Of a stretch of 64,000 bases of DNA, positions 17,908 to 26,845 are shown piece after piece (position 1 is the stretch's first letter; each line of letters starts with the position of its first letter). Below the pieces are notes generated by a model. The model had not been told where the DNA came from. It worked only from the letters and a program-made list of their open reading frames with translations, and searched no databases. This DNA is from an uncultured Flavobacteriaceae bacterium (GTDB taxonomy: Bacteria > Bacteroidota > Bacteroidia > Flavobacteriales > Flavobacteriaceae), in assembly GCA_943788695.1 (NCBI GenBank), contig CALSRG010000001.1, forward strand, positions 372,001 through 436,000, in the 5' to 3' direction. The position numbers and the translations under genes were made by a program.

Positions 17908-19179
17908 ATGCGTATTCTTATATTAGGCTCAGGAGGAAGAGAGCATACTTTGGCATGGAAAATAGCCCAAAGCCCACTTTGTGACAACCTTTTTGTAGCG
18001 CCTGGGAACCCGGGAACATTAGAGGTTGCTACAAATGTAAACATGAACCCAACTGACCTTGATGCTGTGATTGATTTTGTAAAAACACATCAAATTGATA
18101 TGGTCGTTGTTGGTCCGGAAGCGCCATTGGTATTAGGCGTTCACGACGCAATTAAATCATATCCTAGCCTTGATCATGTTGCCGTAATCGGTCCAGAAAA
18201 GGCTGCCGCTGAACTCGAAGGCAGCAAGTCGTTTGCCAAGGCTTTTATGGCAAGACATCAGATTCCAACAGCAGGCTATGCTACATTTACAAAGAGCACA
18301 CTTGACAAAGGTCTCCTTTTCTTAACCACGCTAACTTCTCCTTATGTTTTAAAGGCCGACGGATTGGCGGCTGGTAAAGGTGTGCTTATTATAGATGATC
18401 TAAGCGACGCTCAATCGGCATTGAAAAACATGTTGGCGCACGAACAGTTTGGTTCTGCAAGTCAAACCGTGGTTATCGAAGAATTTTTATCTGGAATAGA
18501 ATTGAGTTGTTTTGTACTCACAGATGGCAAGGGCTATAAGATACTGCCTATGGCCAAAGATTATAAACGTATTGGCGAAGGCGATAAAGGTCTGAATACA
18601 GGTGGCATGGGGGCTGTATCTCCCGTCCCATTTGTTAATCAGAAGTTTCTCGATAAAATTGAACATCAAATTGTCAAACCTACTATAGATGGTCTTATAA
18701 GTGATGGACTTCCATATGTGGGCGTAATTTTTATTGGTTTAATTAAGGTTGGGGAGTCCCCTTTTGTCATTGAATACAATGTTCGCTTTGGAGATCCAGA
18801 AGCTGAGGTTGTCATTCCGCGAATCAAGTCTGATTTGGTAGCCTTATTTTCGGCCTTAGATAAAGGGACGCTTGACGCCTTTGAATTAGAAGTTGACGAA
18901 CGCTCAGCTGCAACGGTGATGATGGTCTCTGGTGGTTACCCAGGAGAATATAAAAAAGGGTTTGAAGTCTCAGGAATTGGCAAAACAGACGATCTTATTC
19001 TTTTTCATGCAGGTACTAAGGTCGGTGACAATAAGGTGGTTACTGATGGAGGAAGAGTAATGGCATTGACAGCTTTTGGCGAAAATCACCAAACAGCATT
19101 AGAAAAGATTTACGGACAAATTGATCTTATTCAATTTGAAGGGAAAAATTACCGAAAAGATATAGGGTTTGATTTATAA
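17908..19179 (+). CDS. purD: Phosphoribosylamine--glycine ligase
   Basis: Second enzyme of purine synthesis, joining phosphoribosylamine and glycine with ATP. The 423-residue protein starts MRILILGSGGREHTLAWK, has the GPEAPLVLG segment near residue 72, the ATP-grasp core with KADGLAAGKGV, and the C-terminal NVRFGDPEAEVV. The ATG at 17908 matches the family start; an upstream in-frame codon at 17875 lies inside the previous gene and is not used. It is placed directly after an exopolysaccharide gene and probably shares its transcript. Its 3' end overlaps the convergent DUF6341 gene by 6 nt. Confidence 0.96.
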   Translation: MRILILGSGGREHTLAWKIAQSPLCDNLFVAPGNPGTLEVATNVNMNPTDLDAVIDFVKTHQIDMVVVGPEAPLVLGVHDAIKSYPSLDHVAVIGPEKAAAELEGSKSFAKAFMARHQIPTAGYATFTKSTLDKGLLFLTTLTSPYVLKADGLAAGKGVLIIDDLSDAQSALKNMLAHEQFGSASQTVVIEEFLSGIELSCFVLTDGKGYKILPMAKDYKRIGEGDKGLNTGGMGAVSPVPFVNQKFLDKIEHQIVKPTIDGLISDGLPYVGVIFIGLIKVGESPFVIEYNVRFGDPEAEVVIPRIKSDLVALFSALDKGTLDAFELEVDERSAATVMMVSGGYPGEYKKGFEVSGIGKTDDLILFHAGTKVGDNKVVTDGGRVMALTAFGENHQTALEKIYGQIDLIQFEGKNYRKDIGFDL

Positions 19180-19401
19180 ATAAGAGTGCGAGCTTATTGA
19201 CTTGTCTTCTTCGCCACTTTGAGAAAATTTCTTCAGCTCCCCCATCCAAAAAGTAAAAGCACCAAGTCCAATAAAGATAAATACCCAAGTCATGGCATTA
19301 GCCATCCACCAATTGTCCAATTCAATTTCCCCAAGAAATGAAAAAGGAACAAACAAAACATTGGTAAACAAATCTCCTAAAGCGTTAAAAAATGCAGTCA
19401 T
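19174..19401 (-). CDS. DUF6341 family small membrane protein
   Basis: About 75 residues with two hydrophobic segments (NVLFVPFSFLGEI and an AMTWVFIFIGLGAFTFWM helix) and a charged tail (EEDKSISSHSYL). This pattern, including NWWMANAMTW and the final H-S-Y/F-L, matches a small protein family found next to purD in many Flavobacteriaceae. Function unknown. ATGs at 19404 and 19401 are both possible starts; the open frame extends further to 19452, but that N-terminal extension looks non-coding. No DUF6427 or uracil phosphoribosyltransferase gene, frequent neighbours elsewhere, follows here. Confidence 0.75.
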   Translation of the reverse strand: MTAFFNALGDLFTNVLFVPFSFLGEIELDNWWMANAMTWVFIFIGLGAFTFWMGELKKFSQSGEEDKSISSHSYL

Positions 19402-19500
19402 CATTGTAGTATTTAGATAGGCAAAGATAACAAAGGGCCGTGATCTGGACAAAATAAATATTGGAGTTTCATGGAATTTAAGAGTTTCTCTAATTCAAAC

Positions 19501-19508
19501 TATATTTG
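19501..19508 (+). promoter_or_regulatory. Candidate -7 element for the DUF4254-GT9 pair
   Basis: TATATTTG matches TAnnTTTG, 17 nt before the ATG at 19526. No well-placed TTG is seen upstream. Confidence 0.4.
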
Positions 19509-19525
19509 CATTAAATAAAGCAGTT

Positions 19526-20137
19526 ATGATTTCGGCAAAAGCAAATGATATTTTTCTAAAAGCGATTACAAATTACAAAGTTCTTAATACTGTAGATCAG
19601 CCTTTTACAAACCCAATTGACCACAGTAAGGACGCCTTGGGCCATTTGCTTTATCGTAAATGTTGGATTGATACTGTTCAATGGGCTTATGAAGATTTGA
19701 TTCGTGATCCAAATATTGATCCTAAGGCGGCTTTGATTTTAAAAAGAAAAATAGACGCTTCGAATCAAGATCGAACGGATACCGTTGAGTTTATTGATGG
19801 CTATTTTTTAAAGGAATTCGAGTCCGTACATCCTTCAAGTTCTGCGACCATCAATTCTGAGAGTCCAGCATGGGCCATTGACCGCTTGTCTATTTTGGCC
19901 TTAAAAATATACCACATGCATCTTGAAACCGTTAGAGAAGACGCCTCTACTATGCACAAGGCGGCCTGTTCAGAAAAACTGAATGTTCTCCTTGAGCAAA
20001 GGGTTGATCTCTCAACTGCAATTGATCAATTATTAAAAGATATCGCTTCAGGCCAAAAATACATGAAAGTCTATAAACAGATGAAAATGTATAATGACGA
20101 TGAATTGAACCCTGTGCTTCGTAAGCAAAAATTATAG
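19526..20137 (+). CDS. DUF4254 domain-containing protein
   Basis: A 203-residue, mostly helical soluble protein with no signal peptide or membrane helix. The segment DALGHLLYRKCWIDTVQWAYEDLIRDPNI and the later RKIDASNQDRTDTVEFID match the DUF4254 family, whose biochemical function is not known. Its stop codon is directly followed by the TTG start of a family-9 glycosyltransferase, so the two are tightly coupled. A role beside lipopolysaccharide core synthesis is an inference from that coupling only. Confidence 0.82.
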   Translation: MISAKANDIFLKAITNYKVLNTVDQPFTNPIDHSKDALGHLLYRKCWIDTVQWAYEDLIRDPNIDPKAALILKRKIDASNQDRTDTVEFIDGYFLKEFESVHPSSSATINSESPAWAIDRLSILALKIYHMHLETVREDASTMHKAACSEKLNVLLEQRVDLSTAIDQLLKDIASGQKYMKVYKQMKMYNDDELNPVLRKQKL

Positions 20138-21175
20138 TTGGCGAATAAGAACCCACATATTTTAGTCATTCGCCTTTCTTCTTTGGGCGATGTTGCTATG
20201 ACTGTTCCAGTAATCCAGTCCTTGCAGGCTCAAAATCCTCGGGTTAAAATTACTGTAGTTACTAAACATGCCTTCGTACCTCTTTTTCATCACTTACATG
20301 GCGGTGTTACAGTACATCCGTTTTTCCCACAGGGTCAGCACAAAGGTATACTAGGCCTTTGGCGACTTACAAAAGAATTGAGAGCGCTTAATATAACAGC
20401 TATTGCAGATCTTCACAGCGTGTTACGATCAAAAATATTAAAACTTATGATGTTAAATTATCATTGGGAAAGTGTTGTTAAGGATCGAAAGGAGAAAAGA
20501 AATACAGTAGCGAAACGTCAATTTAAACCGCTTAGGACAATGCATGAACGCTATGCAGATGTGTTTAGAAAAATGGGTTTTAAATTAGATTTATCCAAAG
20601 GGCTTTTAGGTTCAATTAAAATGCAAATCCCTGCTGTTTTAAAATTTAATTCTACTGAAAGATTGATTGGCTTGGCTCCTTTTGCAGGCTACCCAGGAAA
20701 AACTTACCCAATTGATTTGACTAAACTATTAGTACAAAAATTGGAGCGTTTCGGTAAAGTGTTGTTATTTGGTGGTGGCGAAAAAGAGACCTCAGCACTG
20801 AAACAAGTTGAAGCACAAAGTGAAAACGCCATTTGTGTTGCTGGTATATTTGAACTCTCGGAAGAGATAAAATTAATATCAAATCTTGACGTGATGGTCG
20901 CGATGGATTCGAGTAATGCACATATGGCAGCCATGCTTGGTGTGGATGTTATTTCAATTTGGGGCGTCACTCACCCCTTTTTAGGCTTTGCACCTTTTGG
21001 TCAGCCAGAATCAAATAATTTGGTCGCAGATCGTAAAACTTTTCCAAAAATCCCCACTTCGGTCTATGGGAATAAAATGCCCGACGGCTACGAAAGGGCT
21101 ATTGCTACTGTTACTCCAGAAATGATTGAGGATTTAGTCGAAAAGCGACTTAAACATCATCGTAATCAATTGTGA
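20138..21175 (+). CDS. Glycosyltransferase family 9 (heptosyltransferase-like)
   Basis: A 345-residue GT-B protein of the ADP-heptose:LPS heptosyltransferase group. It starts LVIRLSSLGDVAMTVPVIQSL, the typical acceptor-side motif, has IADLHSVLRS near residue 86, and a donor domain with LIGLAPFAGYPGKTYP, LLFGGGEKE and AMDSSNAHMAAMLGVDVISIWG. It probably adds a heptose or related sugar to the lipid A-core. The start is a TTG immediately after the DUF4254 stop, and no ATG exists before the core motif. The 3' end overlaps the convergent reductase gene by 26 nt. Confidence 0.88.
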   Translation: MANKNPHILVIRLSSLGDVAMTVPVIQSLQAQNPRVKITVVTKHAFVPLFHHLHGGVTVHPFFPQGQHKGILGLWRLTKELRALNITAIADLHSVLRSKILKLMMLNYHWESVVKDRKEKRNTVAKRQFKPLRTMHERYADVFRKMGFKLDLSKGLLGSIKMQIPAVLKFNSTERLIGLAPFAGYPGKTYPIDLTKLLVQKLERFGKVLLFGGGEKETSALKQVEAQSENAICVAGIFELSEEIKLISNLDVMVAMDSSNAHMAAMLGVDVISIWGVTHPFLGFAPFGQPESNNLVADRKTFPKIPTSVYGNKMPDGYERAIATVTPEMIEDLVEKRLKHHRNQL

Positions 21176-22187
21176 TTGACAGTGAGGTAGGTCGGGCTTG
21201 ACAAGTAAGAATATAACCAGCGTCAAGATCGGCATCACTCAAAACATTATTTTGAGCCATTTCTGCACTACCAGAAACCACTTTGGCAATACAGCTACTG
21301 CAAACCCCACCCCGACAAGAATAGGGTGCATCAAGATCTTGATCCAAAGCTGCATCCAAAACAAACTGAGATTGATCCATATCAAAGGAAACAGTTTCGC
21401 CATCTAAAACCATTTCAACTGAAGTTTTCCCTGAGGATGCCTCAGAAGGTGTCTCCGTCGAATTGGCCACAAAAAACAACTCAAATTTTATGTGGTCCTC
21501 TGAGACTTCAGAACCTATGAGAGCAGACTTTACGTCTTGGACCATGTCATTGGGTCCGCAGAGATAGAAATGTGCCTTAGTGAGTTTTGAATTTGAGCTT
21601 ATTAGGCTGTTTATTGTTTTCGTATTGATTCTTCCAAATGAAGTTTCTGGCATATCAATACGACTAAAAACCCATTTGATTTCCAAACGGTCACCGTAGG
21701 TGTTTTTTAAGGCTTTTAATTCGTTAAAGAAAAGTGTGTCTTCGGGTGTTTTATTTCCGTAAATCAAAATAGCATTTCTGTCCGAACCATTTTCTAAAAA
21801 GGCTTGTAATAAGCTCATTATTGGCGTAATGCCACTTCCAGCGGCAATGCCAACAAAGGTCTGAATGGGTTCGTCTAAGATAAATTTACCTTGTGGGGAT
21901 CGAACCAATAATCGATCACCAGCTTTAATTCTTTGTGCATAGGTGGAAAAGATGCCACCGCTCAACATTTTTACCCCTACCGAAAGCTCGCCTGAGGAAG
22001 GACTGCTGCAAATGGAATAATCCCTAATAATCGTTTCACCATTAATTGAGGTTTTAAGGCTCAAGTATTGACCCGCTTTAAAGTTAAAGTCTGAAGACAG
22101 GTCGTCAGGAATATGGAATGTAATTTTAACAGAAGATGGGGTAAGTTGTTTTACCGACGCAACGGTTAACTCGTGAAATTGACTCAT
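21150..22187 (-). CDS. Ferredoxin--NADP reductase-like oxidoreductase with 2Fe-2S domain (PaaE-like)
   Basis: A 345-residue three-domain electron-transfer flavoprotein. Residues about 8-105 form the FAD domain (RDYSICSSP), 110-225 the NAD(P)H domain (GIAAGSGITPIMSLL and YLCGPNDM), and 255-345 a plant-type ferredoxin domain with C291, C296, C299 and C329 in the CX4CX2CX29C spacing. It passes electrons from NAD(P)H to an oxygenase or another acceptor. The paa oxygenase genes are absent nearby, so the partner is unknown; phenylacetyl-CoA epoxidase reductase is only the nearest well-known relative. Confidence 0.88.
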   Translation of the reverse strand: MSQFHELTVASVKQLTPSSVKITFHIPDDLSSDFNFKAGQYLSLKTSINGETIIRDYSICSSPSSGELSVGVKMLSGGIFSTYAQRIKAGDRLLVRSPQGKFILDEPIQTFVGIAAGSGITPIMSLLQAFLENGSDRNAILIYGNKTPEDTLFFNELKALKNTYGDRLEIKWVFSRIDMPETSFGRINTKTINSLISSNSKLTKAHFYLCGPNDMVQDVKSALIGSEVSEDHIKFELFFVANSTETPSEASSGKTSVEMVLDGETVSFDMDQSQFVLDAALDQDLDAPYSCRGGVCSSCIAKVVSGSAEMAQNNVLSDADLDAGYILTCQARPTSLSITIDYDDV

Positions 22188-22273
22188 GGTTGGAATTTGA
22201 GATCAAAAATAAGCAACTTAAGAGATAATCCTTAATTTAGCAGCTCTTGATTTAGACCTTATTTTGAATTTTA

Positions 22274-23752
22274 ATGATGAGAATTTCTGAATTTTTACGT
22301 CTAGAATGGCTCCAATTTACGAGGTCTGCTTATTTCCAAAAAGGACTCGCTATTAAAATCCTTATGGGATTTTTGATTCTCTATTTTGGAGGGATTGCAA
22401 TATTATTGGGTGTTGGTGCTTATTTTATCGCCGAAGAAGTGGCTCCAGATGTTGATCCTTTTGTAACGGTCAACAACATTTTGATATTATGGATCATTGC
22501 CGATATGCTCTTGCGCTATTTTTTACAACAACTGCCAGTGATAAATGTTAAACCTCTTATGACTTTGCCAGTCTCCCGTAAAAGGGTCATACGTTTTGTG
22601 ATGCTTAAATCCGTAACTTCTTTTTTCAATATTTTACCCCTACTGTTATTCATACCTTTTACTATTGTTCTCGTGTTTCACGATTACAATCCTATTCAAA
22701 CATTAGTTTGGTTTGTTGGCATTCTCAGTTTGTCTTTGAGTATTAATTTCACAAACTTTTTAATCAATAAAAACAACACCTATTTTTATTCGTTACTTTC
22801 TGTTGTGGTAATATCGTTTGCCCTAAAATACTTTGGCGTTTTTGACTTAGGATTTTTTGCGGGATTGTGTTTCAATGCACTTTTCGACAAGCCGTATCTT
22901 ATTTTCATTCCCTTAACCTTAGTGTATATGCTTTATCGGGCTAATATTAAACTTCTTCACGACGGATTTTATCTTGACGATATGGTCACTCAAAAAGTGA
23001 CCTTAGCTCAAGAAACTGATTTTTCGTGGTTAAAACGATTTGGCTCATTAGCACCTTTTTTGGAAAATGACATCAAGTTGATTAGTCGTAATGTGAGACC
23101 AAGACAGGTTCTTTTCATCGCTGCGGTTTTTTTGTTTTACGGATTGTTTTTTTATACCCAAGACACATATAAAGATGTCCCAGTAATATTGGCCTTTGCG
23201 GCAATATTTATTACTGGAGGATTTCTATTGACTTTTGGACAGCAAGTACCATCCTGGGACAGCCAATACTATAAATTACTCATGAGTCAAAACATTCCTT
23301 ACCGTCAATATTTAAAAGCGAAATGGATGTTAATGGTATTTGGTGTGTTAGTATCCTTCGTGTTGAGCACGCCTTACATTTACTTTGGATGGGACATATA
23401 CGCCATGATTGCGGCGGGTGCGGTTTTTAATATTGGTTTAAACTCCTTTGTCACGTTGATTGGGGGTGCACTCAATCGAACGCCAATTGTCCTCAACGAA
23501 AAGGCTAAAGCCTTTGCCAATACGAGCGGATTTAACCCTACACAATTGCTGATAGGGCTTCCAAAAGTGTTTCTACCAATGATTTTGTTTTATATTCCAT
23601 ACAAGTTGATCAACTTTGAAGCAGGATTGATTTCTATTGCCATAGGAGGTTTTATCGGACTGGCTTTCAGATCTTATTTCCTGTCTTTAATAGAAAAAAT
23701 ATACCTTAAAGGAAAGTACAAAACCATTGCAGCCTTTGAGCAAGAACCTTAA
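22274..23752 (+). CDS. DUF5687 family membrane protein (ABC exporter permease)
   Basis: A 492-residue polytopic membrane protein with about ten to twelve hydrophobic segments. It starts FLRLEWLQFTRSAYFQKGL, a cytosolic helix typical of ABC-2-like permeases, and contains MTLPVSRKRVIRFVMLK. The pattern fits DUF5687, a Bacteroidota family. The next gene, 10 nt downstream, encodes the matching ATPase, so the two form a two-gene exporter. The substrate is not predictable. It starts divergently from the reductase gene with an 86-nt gap. Confidence 0.82.
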   Translation: MMRISEFLRLEWLQFTRSAYFQKGLAIKILMGFLILYFGGIAILLGVGAYFIAEEVAPDVDPFVTVNNILILWIIADMLLRYFLQQLPVINVKPLMTLPVSRKRVIRFVMLKSVTSFFNILPLLLFIPFTIVLVFHDYNPIQTLVWFVGILSLSLSINFTNFLINKNNTYFYSLLSVVVISFALKYFGVFDLGFFAGLCFNALFDKPYLIFIPLTLVYMLYRANIKLLHDGFYLDDMVTQKVTLAQETDFSWLKRFGSLAPFLENDIKLISRNVRPRQVLFIAAVFLFYGLFFYTQDTYKDVPVILAFAAIFITGGFLLTFGQQVPSWDSQYYKLLMSQNIPYRQYLKAKWMLMVFGVLVSFVLSTPYIYFGWDIYAMIAAGAVFNIGLNSFVTLIGGALNRTPIVLNEKAKAFANTSGFNPTQLLIGLPKVFLPMILFYIPYKLINFEAGLISIAIGGFIGLAFRSYFLSLIEKIYLKGKYKTIAAFEQEP

Positions 23753-23762
23753 AAACAGCATC

Positions 23763-24473
23763 ATGATTACAGTAAATAATTTGTCAAAATCGTATAATAA
23801 TATTGAGGTGCTCAACATTGCAGAGCTTGCCATTCCCAAAGGCCAAAGTTTTGGATTGGTTGGAAACAATGGGGCTGGCAAAACCACCTTTTTTAGTCTG
23901 TTATTGGATCTGATTAGACCCACTAATGGTTATATTACGAGTAATGGCGTTCGGGTTGATGCATCAGAAGATTGGAAGCCCTTTACGTCTGCTTTCTTGG
24001 ACGAGAGTTTTTTGATCGGCTATTTGACTCCTGAGGAATATTTTTATTTTATTGGGAAATTACGAGGCCAAAATAAGAGCGATGTTAACGCCTTTATTTC
24101 TCAATATGAGGGATTTTTTAACGATGAGATTTTAGGAAAGCGTAAGTTTTTAAGAGACCTCAGTAAAGGAAATCAAAAGAAGGTTGGTCTCATTGGCGCT
24201 TTGATTGGCGCTCCAGAGATCGTTATTTTGGACGAGCCCTTTGCTAACCTCGACCCAACAACACAAATCCGTTTAAAGCAGTTGATCAAGTCGGAAACTG
24301 AAAACACTCACACCACTTTTCTGATCTCTAGCCACGACCTGTTGCATGTCACTGAGGTTAGTGAACGAATTGTGGTTCTAGAAAAAGGACAGGTGATTAA
24401 AGATCTCCACACCAATCCTGAGACTCTGAAGGAACTCGAGAGCTACTTTTCGGAGGCCCTTGATGTGAACTAA
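23763..24473 (+). CDS. ABC transporter ATP-binding protein
   Basis: A 236-residue ABC ATPase. Walker A is GNNGAGKTT near residues 34-42, the signature region is LSKGNQKKVGLIGALIG, and Walker B is EIVILDEPFANLDP, with a switch histidine in SSHDL. The family is the exporter type (CcmA/NatA-like). The ATG at 23763 gives the normal MITVNNLSKSYNN start; an in-frame codon at 23727 lies within the permease gene. It pairs with the DUF5687 permease and converges on the prolyl oligopeptidase gene with a 5-nt gap. Confidence 0.92.
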   Translation: MITVNNLSKSYNNIEVLNIAELAIPKGQSFGLVGNNGAGKTTFFSLLLDLIRPTNGYITSNGVRVDASEDWKPFTSAFLDESFLIGYLTPEEYFYFIGKLRGQNKSDVNAFISQYEGFFNDEILGKRKFLRDLSKGNQKKVGLIGALIGAPEIVILDEPFANLDPTTQIRLKQLIKSETENTHTTFLISSHDLLHVTEVSERIVVLEKGQVIKDLHTNPETLKELESYFSEALDVN

Positions 24474-24478
24474 GCGGC

Positions 24479-26617
24479 TTATTTTTTAAGCTTGTCATTA
24501 CTTAGCTCGGGCAGCACTTTGTATCCCATGTTGAATAAAGTAAACCCATAAATATCTGCAGCTTGTTCAATACGTTTTGATACAGGAGTGCCTGCACCAT
24601 GTCCTGCATTAGTTTCAATGCGAATCATCACCGGATTTGCACCGCTCTGCTTGTCTTGCAATTCTGCAGCAAATTTAAATGAATGTGCTGGGACAACGCG
24701 ATCGTCATGGTCACCAGTAGTAACCAATGTGGCGGGATAAGAGGTGCCTGGTTTGACATTATGTACAGGGGAATAGCCTAATAAATAATCAAACATTTCT
24801 TTAGAGTCTTCAGCTGTGCCGTAATCATAAGCCCATCCTGCACCAGCAGTAAAAGTATGATACCGCAACATGTCCAATACACCTACAGCTGGAAGAGCCA
24901 CTTTCACTAAGTCTGGCCGCTGAGTCATTGTTGCCCCGACCAAAAGCCCTCCGTTTGAGCCACCTTGAATGGCCAAATAGTCGGACGAAGTAATTTGATT
25001 GTCGATAAGATATTCTGCTGCTGCGATGAAGTCGTCAAACACATTTTGTTTTTGCATTTGTGTTCCAGCAATATGCCATGCTTTGCCATATTCTCCGCCG
25101 CCACGTAAATTAGGTACGGCATACACGCCGCCTTGTTCCATCCAAACAGCATTTTGGATGCTGAATGAAGGGGTTAAACTGATATTGAACCCACCATATC
25201 CATAAAGAATAGTTGGGTTTTTACCGTTGTACGCTATCCCTTTCTTATGGGTGATGATCATCGGTACTTTGGTGCCGTCTTTGGAGGTGTAGAATACTTG
25301 ATTTGACTCATATTCATCTGCATTAAAGTCTATAGATGGCGACCAGTATTTCTTAGAAGTTTGTGTTTTAGGAGCAAAAGCATAAATAACTCCAGGCGTA
25401 TGGTAATTGGTAAAGCTATAGTACAATACCTCGTCATCTCTGTCACCCGACCAGCCGCCAGCAGTTCCAATTCCTGGCAATGCAATTTCTCCTAAATTTT
25501 TACCATTGCTGTCAAACTGATACACCTTTGAGGTCGCGTCAATCATATAACGCGCAAAGAAATAACCTCCTCCGCTACTTGGCGATAACACATGTTCTGT
25601 TTCAGGAATAAAATCAACCCAATAGGCTTCTTGCGGCTTTTGAGCTGTTGCTGTCACCACTTTTTGATTGGGTGCATTTTTATTGCTGACGATGTAAAAC
25701 AAATCATCTCGACTGTCCAAAACATAACTGTCGCTGCTGTAATCCTCATCAACGGCAACTAAAGGACTTAATGGATTCTCAAGGTCTTTTAAAAACATCA
25801 CATTCCCTGAGGTTGATTTAGACGCAGAGATAAAAAGATATCGTCCATCGTCCGTAACTTCTCCACCAATATAGCGATGTTTTTGAGCTTCAGTACCTCC
25901 AAAAATCAATTCGTCTTGATCTTGAGGCGTTCCAAGTTTATGATAAAATAATTTGTGTTGATCTGTCATTTCGGACAATTCACTGCCCTCTGGTTTGTCG
26001 TAACTTGAATAAAAAAACCCCTCATTATTCTTCCATGAAATGCCGCTGAATTTTACGTCGACAATCGTATCTTCAATAATGACCTTACTTTCAACATCTA
26101 AAACAATCACCTTGCGCCAATCGCTACCACCTTCGCTTATTGAATAAGCCGCTTTTCTCCCGTCTTTGGTAAAACTCAACCCGCCCAATGACACGGTGCC
26201 ATCTTCAGAAAATTTATTTGGATCGAGAAACACTTCACTGTTGCCTTCTGCGTCTTCTCTATAAACTACATATTGGTTTTGAAGTCCATCATTTTTGTAG
26301 TAATAGGTATGGTTGCCTTCTTTGAAAGGTGCACCCAGTTTTTCGTAGTTCCATAATTTCTCAAGACGTTCTTTCATTTGAGACCGGAATGGAATCTTTT
26401 TGAGATAATCAAAGGTCACATCATTTTGCGCAACCACCCAATCAGCGGTTTCTTCACTGTTGTCATCTTCCAACCAACGGTAATTATCAACAACCTCGGT
26501 TCCAAAGTGGTCTTCAATGACAGGTTGTTTTAATGTTGAAGGATATACAGGAGCTGAGGAATTGTTTACGCATGAACTCATTAAAACAAAAAGGCTAAAG
26601 AAAATTATTGGTTTCAT
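24479..26617 (-). CDS. Prolyl oligopeptidase family serine peptidase (S9), lipoprotein
   Basis: A 712-residue S9A peptidase that cuts after proline in short peptides. It starts with a lipid-anchor signal ending in MSSC near residues 13-16, so it should be in the envelope. The N-terminal half is the beta-propeller (from [20 protein letters not shown]) and the C-terminal half the alpha/beta hydrolase. The catalytic serine is S554 in GGSNGGLL, the acid lies in DHDDRVVP at about 638-639, and the histidine is near 673 in NAGHGAG. No operon partner. Confidence 0.95.
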   Translation of the reverse strand: MKPIIFFSLFVLMSSCVNNSSAPVYPSTLKQPVIEDHFGTEVVDNYRWLEDDNSEETADWVVAQNDVTFDYLKKIPFRSQMKERLEKLWNYEKLGAPFKEGNHTYYYKNDGLQNQYVVYREDAEGNSEVFLDPNKFSEDGTVSLGGLSFTKDGRKAAYSISEGGSDWRKVIVLDVESKVIIEDTIVDVKFSGISWKNNEGFFYSSYDKPEGSELSEMTDQHKLFYHKLGTPQDQDELIFGGTEAQKHRYIGGEVTDDGRYLFISASKSTSGNVMFLKDLENPLSPLVAVDEDYSSDSYVLDSRDDLFYIVSNKNAPNQKVVTATAQKPQEAYWVDFIPETEHVLSPSSGGGYFFARYMIDATSKVYQFDSNGKNLGEIALPGIGTAGGWSGDRDDEVLYYSFTNYHTPGVIYAFAPKTQTSKKYWSPSIDFNADEYESNQVFYTSKDGTKVPMIITHKKGIAYNGKNPTILYGYGGFNISLTPSFSIQNAVWMEQGGVYAVPNLRGGGEYGKAWHIAGTQMQKQNVFDDFIAAAEYLIDNQITSSDYLAIQGGSNGGLLVGATMTQRPDLVKVALPAVGVLDMLRYHTFTAGAGWAYDYGTAEDSKEMFDYLLGYSPVHNVKPGTSYPATLVTTGDHDDRVVPAHSFKFAAELQDKQSGANPVMIRIETNAGHGAGTPVSKRIEQAADIYGFTLFNMGYKVLPELSNDKLKK

Positions 26618-26845
26618 AAAACAGGGAATTTGATATGCAAGATAATAGATTTAAGCAGATGTATGAAGCCAACCAAGCGAACATTTTTAAATTGATGGCC
26701 GACCACTTCAAGAATTAACAGCTGCAAATTCAGGAAATTTAACCCTCTGGTTAAAAAAAATCCGCTATTTTCACGTCGATAATCATAAACTTTGAGTTTT
26801 ACAGTTATATTTAATAAGTAAGTTGTCCCAGTGATCCAAAAAACA

